The notes under the pieces were generated by a model. It ran no database searches. It was not told where the DNA came from and saw only the letters and a list, made by a program, of their open reading frames with translations. From NCBI RefSeq assembly GCF_019599465.1, contig NZ_RKLR01000021.1, positions 1-32,764 on the forward strand: DNA of 32,764 nucleotides, written 5' to 3'. This DNA is from Haloarcula rubra. Its GTDB lineage: Archaea > Halobacteriota > Halobacteria > Halobacteriales > Haloarculaceae. Each line of letters begins with the position of its first letter. Position 1 is the first letter of the stretch. This document shows, piece by piece, positions 7,418 through 14,217 of the stretch. The position numbers and the translations under genes were made by a program.

Positions 7418-8364
7418 TACGCGAAAGCCTCCCGAGCGTCCGAAGGCGTCTCAAGAGTGATACAGTCGGCTTGCGGCGCGATGCGCTCGACAAGATTCGA
7501 TAGCACTCCCGCGGGCGGGAACTCGACGAACCGTTCGATACCCTGTTCGCGGAGTTGCTCGACGGCGCGTACCCAGTCGACGGACGACGTAACCTGGGTC
7601 GTCAGATCCCGGCGTGCGACGTTTGGGTCCGTGTACGTGTCTCCGGTCACATCAGAGACGATGGGGACCCTGGCTTCACGAATCGTCACTTCGGTCATCG
7701 CGTCCTCTACACAGTCGACCGCCGATGCCATCACCGGCGAGTGAAACGCCCCGCCGACATCTAGCTCCCGGAAACGGGTTCGCGTTCGTTCCTCAAGCGT
7801 CGCTCGGACCGACGCTACACCCTCAGTGGTACCGCTGATGACAGTCTGTTTCGGCGCGTTATAGAGGGCCACACCTACGTCGTCGCGGGCAGCGCACGCG
7901 TCTTCAACTGTCTCCGGATCGGACAGCAACACTGAAATCATCGTCCCTGGTCCGTCGGTGGCCGCCGCCCGCTCCATACATCGTCCCCGCTCGTGGGTGA
8001 GAGAGGCTGTCGCTACGGGGTCCAAAGCATCCGAAGCAGCTAGTGCGGAAAAGTGGCCGAGGCTGTGGCCGGCCATGAGCGCCGGCTTGACGCCGAAGCG
8101 CATCCGTACCGCCTCGTAGACCGAAACTCCAGTCGTCAGTAACAGCGGCTGGGTGTTGCTCACTCGTCGTATCTCCGCTTCAGTCCCGTCGAAACACATC
8201 TCCCGGAGATCGATATCGATCGCGGCGTCGAGTCGATCGAACGTCGTACGCATCTCGGGCCAGTTGTCGTAGAACGCCCGCCCCATACCGGCAGTCTGAC
8301 TTCCCTGTCCGGGAAAGAGGAATGCGGTCCCGTCGAGTGTCACCGGTGGTCCCTCGGTGGACAT
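7417..8364 (-). CDS. fabD: Malonyl-CoA:ACP transacylase-like protein (FabD)
   Basis: Acyltransferase that moves malonyl (or another acyl) groups from CoA to ACP. The 315 residues fit FabD length. Motifs are FPGQGSQ (17-23), the nucleophile elbow GHSLG with S101, a conserved Arg in the HERGRCM stretch (about 126) and the catalytic His in FHSP (H208). Substrate choice is not certain: FabD usually has GHSLGE, and here the residue after GHSLG is His. The gene starts 26 nt after the acpS-like stop and its own stop overlaps the fabG start. With the ketosynthase it could supply extender units to the ACP. Confidence 0.9.
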   Translation of the reverse strand: MSTEGPPVTLDGTAFLFPGQGSQTAGMGRAFYDNWPEMRTTFDRLDAAIDIDLREMCFDGTEAEIRRVSNTQPLLLTTGVSVYEAVRMRFGVKPALMAGHSLGHFSALAASDALDPVATASLTHERGRCMERAAATDGPGTMISVLLSDPETVEDACAARDDVGVALYNAPKQTVISGTTEGVASVRATLEERTRTRFRELDVGGAFHSPVMASAVDCVEDAMTEVTIREARVPIVSDVTGDTYTDPNVARRDLTTQVTSSVDWVRAVEQLREQGIERFVEFPPAGVLSNLVERIAPQADCITLETPSDAREAFA

Positions 8365-8390
8365 TGAGTAGGGTGTATCGAGGTGGTCGC

Positions 8391-8849
8391 TTAGTCGTGT
8401 CGACTCGCTGCGCTCACGACGGTCACCGATCCGACGGCGTAGCCAGCAGTTCGGTCGTGACTGAGACTGACGTCGATGTCGGCCGTTTCGAGCGATGTCC
8501 CCAGTTCGTCAAGTGTTTCCCCGAGAGCCTCGGACGCAGCGGGCGCTAGCGAGAGCCGCGGTCCATTATTCCGCCGGTCAATTTCGATTGCTACGATTGG
8601 GACGCCGGGTGCTGGGTCGGTCAGCGTCTTCAGGAACGCTTCCTTGGCTGCCCAGCGGGCGGCGTAATGCTGTGGTGGGAAGCCCTGCGCGTCACAGTAC
8701 GCTTGCTCGGCTGGAGTGAACACCCGGTCCCGAAACGAGGTACCGAACTCATCGAGGAGATCGCCGATTCTGGGTATAGACACCACGTCGATGCCGTGAC
8801 TGACAGCAGATCCGACGTCAATGTCAGGTGCATCTGGTTCCCCGGTCAC
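8391..8849 (-). CDS. acpS: Holo-ACP synthase (AcpS-type phosphopantetheinyl transferase)
   Basis: Transfers 4'-phosphopantetheine from CoA to the serine of ACP. The 152-residue protein shows HGIDVVSIPRI (Asp at 21), FTPAEQAYC (44-52), ARWAAKEAFLKTL (64-76, with metal-binding E70) and the closing strand VSLSHDRTAGYAVGSVTV. It is about 20-30 residues longer than bacterial AcpS, mostly an acidic N-terminal tail. The start overlaps the ketosynthase stop (ATGA at 8846-8849). Its presence shows that the ACP in this operon is meant to be modified, so the cluster is self-sufficient for carrier activation. Confidence 0.88.
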   Translation of the reverse strand: MTGEPDAPDIDVGSAVSHGIDVVSIPRIGDLLDEFGTSFRDRVFTPAEQAYCDAQGFPPQHYAARWAAKEAFLKTLTDPAPGVPIVAIEIDRRNNGPRLSLAPAASEALGETLDELGTSLETADIDVSLSHDRTAGYAVGSVTVVSAASRHD

Positions 8850-10069
8850 GGTTGCTCGAGTACGAGTGCGCCGTTCGTACCGCCAAAGCCGGCAGACGTA
8901 CTCACCACGACATCTATTTCATTTTTACGTGTCTCAGTAACGACTGGCACATTGCAATCTGGGTCGGGCGTCTCGTAATTCGCTGTCGGTGGGACGATGC
9001 CCTTTGAGATAGTCTGTGCGACGACGGCGGCTTCGATGGCACCAGCGGCGCCGAGCGTATGGCCGATTTGACCTTTAATACTCGTCACCGGGGGGGTCGA
9101 CGTGGATGCGAACACCGACTCGAGGGCCTCGGCCTCTCGGGCGTCACCGACGGATGTACTTGTCGCGTGGGCGTTGACGTGGTCGACAGCGGTGGGCTCG
9201 TAATTAGCTTCAGACAGCGCTTGCTCGACACAGCGACGGAGCCCATCGCCTGATTCAGTCGGCCGCGTGGGATGGTGGGCGTCGCCGGTCCAGCCGGCCC
9301 CGGAGACGGCAGCGTACGGCGTCGCCCCGCGTTCACGAGCGTGGTCCCGTGCCTCGAGCACAACAATGCCGCTACCTTCAGCAAGAACTAATCCATCTCT
9401 ATCGGCGTCGAAGGGACGGCTCGCGGCTTCGGGGTCGTCCGTGCGCGAGCTGAGTGCACGCATCGCTTCGAAGCTCCCGACTCCGAGCGGTGATATCGCG
9501 GCGTCGGTCCCCCCGGCCACGGCAACGTCGGCCCGTCCACGACGGATATCGTCGGTTGCGGCCCCAATGGCGTGTGTCCCCGCTGAACAGGCCGTCCCCG
9601 GCGCACGGTTCGGCCCTCTTGCGTCGATGCAGATGCTGACGTGGCCAGCCGCGAGATTCGTCAGTGCGGTCACGAGGAATGAAGGTGATGGGCGGTCGCC
9701 AGCTGCGGCTTCGACCTCGGAGAGCCCGGCCAAACCCGATCCGATGCTGGTACCGACCCGATCGGAATTCCAAGCCGGGGAGATGGGGTCGAAACCAGCG
9801 TCGTCAAGTGCTTCGGCGGCGGCAGTGACGGCGAACTGTGCGTACCGACCCATGGTCCGGTCGTCAACGAGGATGTCCGTGTTGATGACACCGGTGTCTG
9901 TCCCCACCTCGCCGGCAATGTCAGTCCGCAGGCCAGCCTCGTCGGGATCGAACTGCGTTATCGGTCCACACCCTGAGGCCCCGTCGACGAGGCCGTTCCA
10001 AGTGCTCTCGGTCGTCTGCCCGAGCGGCGTCACCAGTCCGAGGCCGGTTACGACGACGTCCCGACCCAT
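8846..10069 (-). CDS. fabF: Beta-ketoacyl-ACP synthase, FabF (KAS II) type
   Basis: Condensing enzyme that elongates acyl-ACP with malonyl-ACP. From ATG 10069 it has 407 residues, normal for FabF. The catalytic Cys-His-His set is visible: C161 in TACSAG, H301 in NAHATSTSVGD and H337 in GHTLGAAGAIEA, with K332 before it. The N-terminus VVVTGLGLVTPLG and the C-terminal AGFGGTNGALV are typical. A GTG at 10108 is also in frame, but using it would overlap the ACP gene by 38 nt; ATG 10069 begins one base after the ACP stop. FabF needs a primed acyl-ACP, so where the starter comes from is open. Confidence 0.92.
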   Translation of the reverse strand: MGRDVVVTGLGLVTPLGQTTESTWNGLVDGASGCGPITQFDPDEAGLRTDIAGEVGTDTGVINTDILVDDRTMGRYAQFAVTAAAEALDDAGFDPISPAWNSDRVGTSIGSGLAGLSEVEAAAGDRPSPSFLVTALTNLAAGHVSICIDARGPNRAPGTACSAGTHAIGAATDDIRRGRADVAVAGGTDAAISPLGVGSFEAMRALSSRTDDPEAASRPFDADRDGLVLAEGSGIVVLEARDHARERGATPYAAVSGAGWTGDAHHPTRPTESGDGLRRCVEQALSEANYEPTAVDHVNAHATSTSVGDAREAEALESVFASTSTPPVTSIKGQIGHTLGAAGAIEAAVVAQTISKGIVPPTANYETPDPDCNVPVVTETRKNEIDVVVSTSAGFGGTNGALVLEQP

Positions 10070-10070
10070 C

Positions 10071-10316
10071 TCAGGCGCGCTCGACAACGTACGATCGGAG
10101 GTCACCAACTGTTTCTATTTCTTCGAGATCCTCGTCGGGGACGTGAACGCCGATATCGGCTTCGACAGCCTCAGCGACCTCGACCATGTCTAATGATTCA
10201 GCGTTGAGAGCCTCTCCGTCGAAGCGCGTCTCGTCGTTGAGCGCTTCCTGTCCAACGCGCAGCCTGTCTGCGACGATGCTTTCGACACGGGCGCCAACAT
10301 CCTGGTTATCAGACAT
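10071..10316 (-). CDS. acpP: Acyl carrier protein
   Basis: An 81-residue acidic four-helix carrier protein. The phosphopantetheine attachment serine is S41 in NAESLDMVE, where most ACPs have DSLD; the Asp before the Ser is Glu here. The segment before it (FDGEALNAESLD) is organised differently from the common FxxDLGADSLD. Helix 3 and the C-terminal helix (IETVGDLRSYV) are typical. The frame is open to 10343, but ATG 10316 (MSDNQDVGARVESIVADRL) fits the family. It lies 67 nt after the MDR gene and one base before the ketosynthase. ACPs are rare in archaea, so this gene largely defines the cluster as unusual. Confidence 0.9.
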   Translation of the reverse strand: MSDNQDVGARVESIVADRLRVGQEALNDETRFDGEALNAESLDMVEVAEAVEADIGVHVPDEDLEEIETVGDLRSYVVERA

Positions 10317-10383
10317 GGTCCGTGATTTTATAGCGGCCGTCAAAACTGTCCCGATTCACGCCAGGTCGACCCCTATCGAATCC

Positions 10384-11355
10384 TCAGGGGACGAGGACCA
10401 CTTTGCCCGTAGTCTCTCTGTTGGCGAGGGCATCATGGGCCTGCTGGGGTTCGCCCAGTGGAAGTGTTCGGTCGACGACGACCTCAACCGAGCCAGACCG
10501 TAGATGCCGGGTCAGGGATGGTACGGCGCTCAGCACCCGCTCGGGGACATGGGCGAGCGCGTGTTCGAGATGGTAACCTAAGAGCGACTGGTTCTCGAAG
10601 AACAGACGTGGCGTCGCAACGGTCGGGACAGACCCACTGGCCATTCCGAACGAAACGATACGCCCGGCCGGAGCAAGCGCCTCGACGCCCGCAGCAAAGG
10701 CGTCGCCACCGACGCCATCGAGGACGAGGTCGACGCCCTCGCCGTCGGTTCGCGTCAGCAGGGTGTCGGCCACGTCTGTTTCCGTGTAGTCGAGAGCGTG
10801 GTCGGCACCGAGATCGAGGGTCTGCTCGCGTTTCGCTTCGGTGCTCGCGGTGGTGTACACGGTGGCCACAGCCGCATCTGCCAGTTGGACGGCGAGCGAA
10901 CCGACGCCGCCCGCTCCGGCGTGGACTAGGACCCGATCGTCCGCCGACAGACCGCCCCACTCGTGAAGAACGTTGTGGGCGGTCAATCCTTGGACTGGCA
11001 GCGCGGTCGCTTCGGCCCAGGAGAGCGACTCGGGTATCGGGAACGTGTGTTGGACTGGCGCTGTCGCGACCGTCGCGTACCCACCGCTCGAGGTGAGCGC
11101 GGCGACCCGATCGCCGGCTTCGATATCACTCTCCGAGGGCGCCTCTGTGACAATTCCAGCGACCTCTAAGCCAGGGACGAACGGTGGTGACGGCCCACCG
11201 GGGTAGTTCCCTTTGCGCTGTTCGACATCAGCGAAGTTGACGCCTGCCGCTTCGACGTTGATACTGACCTCGTCTGGGGCCCGTGTCGGCGCTGGTCGCT
11301 CAGTGACTGTCAGGACCGAACTATCGCCGTACTCGGGAACTACAATGGCCTGCAT
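10384..11355 (-). CDS. Zinc-independent MDR oxidoreductase (quinone/enoyl reductase-like)
   Basis: Medium-chain dehydrogenase/reductase of 323 residues. It has the GroES-like N-terminal fold (AAGVNFADVEQRKGNYPG, 37-54), PGLEVAG (61-67) where zinc alcohol dehydrogenases carry GHE, and the NADPH site AGAGGVGSLAVQ (146-157). No catalytic or structural zinc cysteines are present, which places it with quinone oxidoreductases and with the enoyl-reductase domains of polyketide and fatty acid synthases. Given its place, two bases after the R2lox-like gene and just before ACP, an enoyl-thioester reductase role is a reasonable inference, though the operon has no dehydratase to make an enoyl substrate. 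A decayed relative lies near 29603-29945. Confidence 0.87.
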   Translation of the reverse strand: MQAIVVPEYGDSSVLTVTERPAPTRAPDEVSINVEAAGVNFADVEQRKGNYPGGPSPPFVPGLEVAGIVTEAPSESDIEAGDRVAALTSSGGYATVATAPVQHTFPIPESLSWAEATALPVQGLTAHNVLHEWGGLSADDRVLVHAGAGGVGSLAVQLADAAVATVYTTASTEAKREQTLDLGADHALDYTETDVADTLLTRTDGEGVDLVLDGVGGDAFAAGVEALAPAGRIVSFGMASGSVPTVATPRLFFENQSLLGYHLEHALAHVPERVLSAVPSLTRHLRSGSVEVVVDRTLPLGEPQQAHDALANRETTGKVVLVP

Positions 11356-11357
11356 CG

Positions 11358-12212
11358 TTACTCTCCAACCGTCCGTTCAGGATCGTTTCCGTCAGGTAGC
11401 TGTTGTAGTCGGTCTCGGCGTTGCTGACCGGCGAATGCCGAGAGGTCTTCACTGTCGGGCCCGGGGAGGTGCTTCCAGCCCATGGTCTCGACGACGGCGT
11501 CGACCGGGTCGGCGAGGTCTGCGACTGTTGCCTCGATAAGTGAACGGTCGATGTCCTCGTTGCGTAAGAGGTCCGCGAGTCGGTCCATCCCGTATCCGAC
11601 GTGTCGCCCCTCGTCCCGTCGTACAGCGGTAGTTCCCTCAACGAGGCCCGAGAGCGACGGGCCATCCGTTCTAGGCCCGAAGGTTGCTTCTATAGCGTGG
11701 AAGCCGGTCTGGCCGAGAACGCCCTCTACCGTCAAGTGGTAGTGACAGTACGCTCTGGCGCGGTTTGCGGGCGTGTCCGCGTCCAACAGTCTGCGCATCG
11801 CTCTCGCGGTCCGGTCGAACACCGACTCATACGGTTCCGAGAACCATCGGTCAGCGGTCGGCAGTGTCGGGTCCATCTCCCGAGCAATCTCTGCCGGTTC
11901 GATTGCCAGGCTCCAGTAGCGATCGAAAAACGCGGCGTGCTTGGCCTCCTCGTACATGTGGTTGGCGACGAACCGCTGGTCGCTCTCCCCGTCGATGATC
12001 GCAGCTAGTGAGGTGAGTTCCTCTGTCACGTTCTCCTCACCCGCACCGAACATGGCGACCAATGCGCGCACCTGGGTGAATGCACGTCGGCTGAGTCCGG
12101 TGAGGGTATCTATATCTGCCGCTAAGTCGAGTTCATACGGGTTCCAGTGATTCACGACTGCGTGTCTGAAGTACCGCATTGCTCTGTCCTCGTTCTCGGC
12201 TGTCATGCTCAT
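11358..12212 (-). CDS. R2lox-like ferritin-fold di-metal oxidase
   Basis: A 284-residue ferritin-like protein of the ribonucleotide-reductase R2 superfamily. Six metal ligands can be assigned: E59, E89 and H92 (EEAKH), E163, E201 and H204 (DEGRH). V62 lies three residues after E59 and Y158 five before E163. This matches R2-like ligand-binding oxidases, where that Val and Tyr form an ether cross-link next to an Mn/Fe site that binds a long-chain fatty acid. The R2lox match is from remembered residue spacing and is an inference, but an acyl-binding oxidase heading an ACP/ketosynthase operon makes good sense. Alternatives are an acyl-ACP desaturase-like or AurF-like oxygenase. The start may be ATG 12212 or the in-frame ATG 12206. 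Confidence 0.82.
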   Translation of the reverse strand: MSMTAENEDRAMRYFRHAVVNHWNPYELDLAADIDTLTGLSRRAFTQVRALVAMFGAGEENVTEELTSLAAIIDGESDQRFVANHMYEEAKHAAFFDRYWSLAIEPAEIAREMDPTLPTADRWFSEPYESVFDRTARAMRRLLDADTPANRARAYCHYHLTVEGVLGQTGFHAIEATFGPRTDGPSLSGLVEGTTAVRRDEGRHVGYGMDRLADLLRNEDIDRSLIEATVADLADPVDAVVETMGWKHLPGPDSEDLSAFAGQQRRDRLQQLPDGNDPERTVGE

Positions 12213-12224
12213 TCGTTGTAGCTA

Positions 12225-12237
12225 CTAAAAAAAAGCC
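12225..12237 (-). promoter_or_regulatory. Possible TATA box of the ACP/R2lox operon
   Basis: On the minus strand CTTTTTTTTAGTAG precedes the first gene. Its distance suits a leaderless transcript starting at the ATG at 12206. The remaining gap up to 12421 holds nothing else recognisable. Confidence 0.3.
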
Positions 12238-12421
12238 TAACCGTTCCAGTTCGCTGCACGCTTCATTGTCGTTTCGAGTAGTCGTTCTCGTCAAATTCGG
12301 TTTTGACGGAATTGTAGATAGAAGGGACTCAGTTCCAGTCCGCCGATGAGACCGACTGTGAGGAGAACATCATTTTGCCGACGACGGTTTCGTTGAATGA
12401 ATGCGTAACAATTCTGATTCA

Positions 12422-13069
12422 TTATTTAAATACTCCTTGTAGGGTCGGGAGGTCCCAATCATAAGTGACCGCAGCTAACCGGGTTATGATAGTAACAAGA
12501 GCGCATGCTCCGGCAGCAGTACTCCCAGATACTCCGATGGCGTCTGTTATGAAGAATGCACACCCGCCCAGCACTGCACAACTTGCATAGAAGTCATCAA
12601 ACAAAATAAATGGAGATCGATCTAGGAGGATATCGGCAAACGCACCACCACCCACCGCATTGATTGTTGCTATCGCGATGACACCAAAGACTGAAACGCC
12701 TGTTTCGGCGGCAACGATAGCACCGGTCGTGGTAAAAGCTGCAAGCCCGATTGCATCCGCAATAACCGTGATTGGATGAGCGTCTGGTGACTTGAGAACG
12801 GCACTCAGTACAATCGCTAATCCAACTCCAAAGAGTCCCAGGCTGATTTCGATGGGTGACTGGAGTGCTAGCGGAATCCGTGACACGAGGATATCACGTG
12901 TTGCTCCACCAGCAAATGCCATTGTCAAACCAACGATAGCAATCCCGAAAACATCGAATTTTTCACGGATAGCTTTCGATGAACCGACGAAAGCGAAAGC
13001 GATCAAACCAATCGTGTTCATCACTGCGAACGGATCGCCAAACAATGTCATGATGAGGTTCTGAGTCAT
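12422..13069 (-). CDS. TRIC/UPF0126 family membrane protein
   Basis: A 215-residue polytopic membrane protein with about seven hydrophobic segments. It shows the internal duplication of the UPF0126/YicG family: first copy VMNTIGLIAFAFVGSSKAIRE with FAGGATRDILVSRIP, second copy ADAIGLAAFTTTGAIVAAE with GGGAFADILLDRSPFIL. Prokaryotic members are homologs of TRIC trimeric cation channels and conduct monovalent cations, so a potassium or sodium channel in the cytoplasmic membrane is the likely role. It is transcribed in the same direction as the ACP operon but 209 nt upstream of it, so a functional link is doubtful. Confidence 0.88.
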   Translation of the reverse strand: MTQNLIMTLFGDPFAVMNTIGLIAFAFVGSSKAIREKFDVFGIAIVGLTMAFAGGATRDILVSRIPLALQSPIEISLGLFGVGLAIVLSAVLKSPDAHPITVIADAIGLAAFTTTGAIVAAETGVSVFGVIAIATINAVGGGAFADILLDRSPFILFDDFYASCAVLGGCAFFITDAIGVSGSTAAGACALVTIITRLAAVTYDWDLPTLQGVFK

Positions 13070-13150
13070 TACTCGTTTCTAATAGAACGATCCTTTTCAG
13101 TGCTCTGAGACTTCTTTTTCCTAGTTGACCTCACGTCTAGTGACCTCCTC

Positions 13151-13170
13151 CCCGTCGTTCACGACGGGGC
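13151..13170. repeat. 8-bp-stem hairpin resembling an IS200/IS605 end
   Basis: CCCCGTCGTTCACGACGGGG forms a perfect 8-bp stem with a TTCA loop, framed by GACCTCCT and CTTC. Haloarchaeal TnpB-type (IS200/IS605) elements often end in similar C-rich/G-rich hairpins. No tnpB gene is next to it, so at most it is a leftover end; the IS6 element begins four bases further right. Confidence 0.4.
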
Positions 13171-13173
13171 TTC

Positions 13174-13904
13174 GGCACCGTCTAGTTAAGGAACGAACAG
13201 GTCGAAGAGTGAGTGATTCATGCTACCTCAGACCTGCTCAAGGAGAGTTTGGACACCGCTACGCTTGAATGTTGGCAGCGGGAGCGAACGGCGACGCCCG
13301 TCAGGGCGTTCGCCGTTCGTCTCCATGCTGCAGGTCTTTCACTTCGAGAGACAGAAGCGATTCTTCGGCTTCTCGGCATAAATCGCTCGTTTCAAGCGAT
13401 CTGGCAGTGGGTACATCGTCTCTCTGACAGCCTGCCAGACCCGCCGAAGGCGAAGCCGAGGCGGGTCGCCGTCGACGAGACGGCTGTCAAAATCAATGGG
13501 GAACAGTCGTGGCTGTACGCTGCAATAGACCTCGACACAAAGCTGATCTTGGATATCGCTCTGTTCAGCCGACATGGCACCGATCCGGCAGCTGCGTTTC
13601 TTCGTGCAGTCACCGAGAAACACGACTGCTCGGAAGCAGTGTTTCTCACAGATGCTTTCGGCTATCGGACTGCCATCTTTCGATTAGGACTCAACGGTCA
13701 GGTCGATTACACCGACCGAAACCTGATCGAAAAGTGGTTTCAGACCTTCAAAATGCGAGTCGACCGTTTCCATCATTCGTGGGTGGGCAGTCGGCTGAGC
13801 GTCCGCCAGTGGCTTGCAGTGTTTGTTCATTACTACAATTGTCAGCGACCGCATCAGGCGTTGAATGATCGAACACCAGCTTAGGAGGCTATCTAGACAG
13901 TGCC
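13174..13904 (+). mobile_element. IS6-type insertion sequence, 731 bp
   Basis: GGCACCGTCTAG at 13174-13185 matches the reverse complement of CTAGACAGTGCC at 13893-13904 at 11 of 12 positions. These terminal repeats enclose a single transposase gene, the normal IS6 plan. The eight bases on either side (GGGGCTTC and TCGGGATA) are not direct repeats, so the element may have recombined since insertion. Confidence 0.7.
13213..13884 (+). CDS. IS6-type DDE transposase, slightly shortened
   Basis: A 223-residue transposase with an N-terminal helix-turn-helix (about 35-70, LHAAGLSLRETEAILRLLG) and a DDE core: D88 in VAVDETAVKI, D147 in FLTDAFGY and E173 in NLIEKWFQTFK. The C-terminal YYNCQRPHQALNDRTPA is typical. 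The GTG at 13213 is the likely start. The stop TAG directly after TPA is followed in frame by GAG GCT ATC TAG; homologs usually end in PAEE-like residues, so a GAG to TAG change probably removed the last few residues. That loss need not inactivate the enzyme. It belongs to the element bounded at 13174 and 13904. Confidence 0.87.
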   Translation: MIHATSDLLKESLDTATLECWQRERTATPVRAFAVRLHAAGLSLRETEAILRLLGINRSFQAIWQWVHRLSDSLPDPPKAKPRRVAVDETAVKINGEQSWLYAAIDLDTKLILDIALFSRHGTDPAAAFLRAVTEKHDCSEAVFLTDAFGYRTAIFRLGLNGQVDYTDRNLIEKWFQTFKMRVDRFHHSWVGSRLSVRQWLAVFVHYYNCQRPHQALNDRTPA

Positions 13905-13915
13905 TCGGGATACTA

Positions 13916-13932
13916 TTTCCCAATGTAGGAAA
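13916..13932. promoter_or_regulatory. Candidate IclR operator, copy 1
   Basis: TTTCCCAATGTAGGAAA has 5-bp arms TTTCC and GGAAA around a 7-nt centre. It is related to the copies at 14086 and 14958. Confidence 0.35.
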
Positions 13933-14085
13933 CTCTTCAGGACAGTGTACTTAATTTCGCTCAGTCGGCTGCGCACAAGGAGGACGTGGTCTTGATTAGA
14001 TTGTCTAACTGCGCTAGTGAGTGTGGGCTCTAATGCTCATCTTGAGAGTGAGTTTTAGCGTATCCACGAAATAGGGCCAGACAAG

Positions 14086-14104
14086 ATTACCCATATTAGG
14101 AAAA
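14086..14104. promoter_or_regulatory. Candidate IclR operator, copy 2
   Basis: ATTACCCATATTAGGAAAA shares the 14-mer CCCATATTAGGAAA exactly with the copy at the start codon of the IclR-type gene. It lies beyond the 3' end of that gene. Confidence 0.4.
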
Positions 14105-14217
14105 GCTCAGTGAGAACGACAACTCGAATAATAACGGGTGTACGTGTATTATAGTTCTCCCAGAACAGCCTGACAGAGCTGGGTCCTGTGAGAATATACT
14201 GAATTCGATAACAGCAG

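Larger units (their letters stand above)
13905..14217. other. Intergenic stretch with two copies of a candidate operator
   Basis: No gene is supported here. The stretch lies between the IS6 element and the 3' end of the IclR-type gene and carries two of the three copies of the near-palindromic motif listed separately. Confidence 0.4.

Noticed and set aside
9267-10193. Plus-strand frame of 308 codons across the ketosynthase gene
   Set aside because: Ser/Pro/Ala-rich shadow opposite a gene with clear catalytic motifs.
5771-13904. Composite transposon with matched IS6 ends
   Set aside because: The two transposases are only distantly similar, only the right element has visible terminal repeats, and no direct repeats flank the block; kept only as a weak mobilisation hint.
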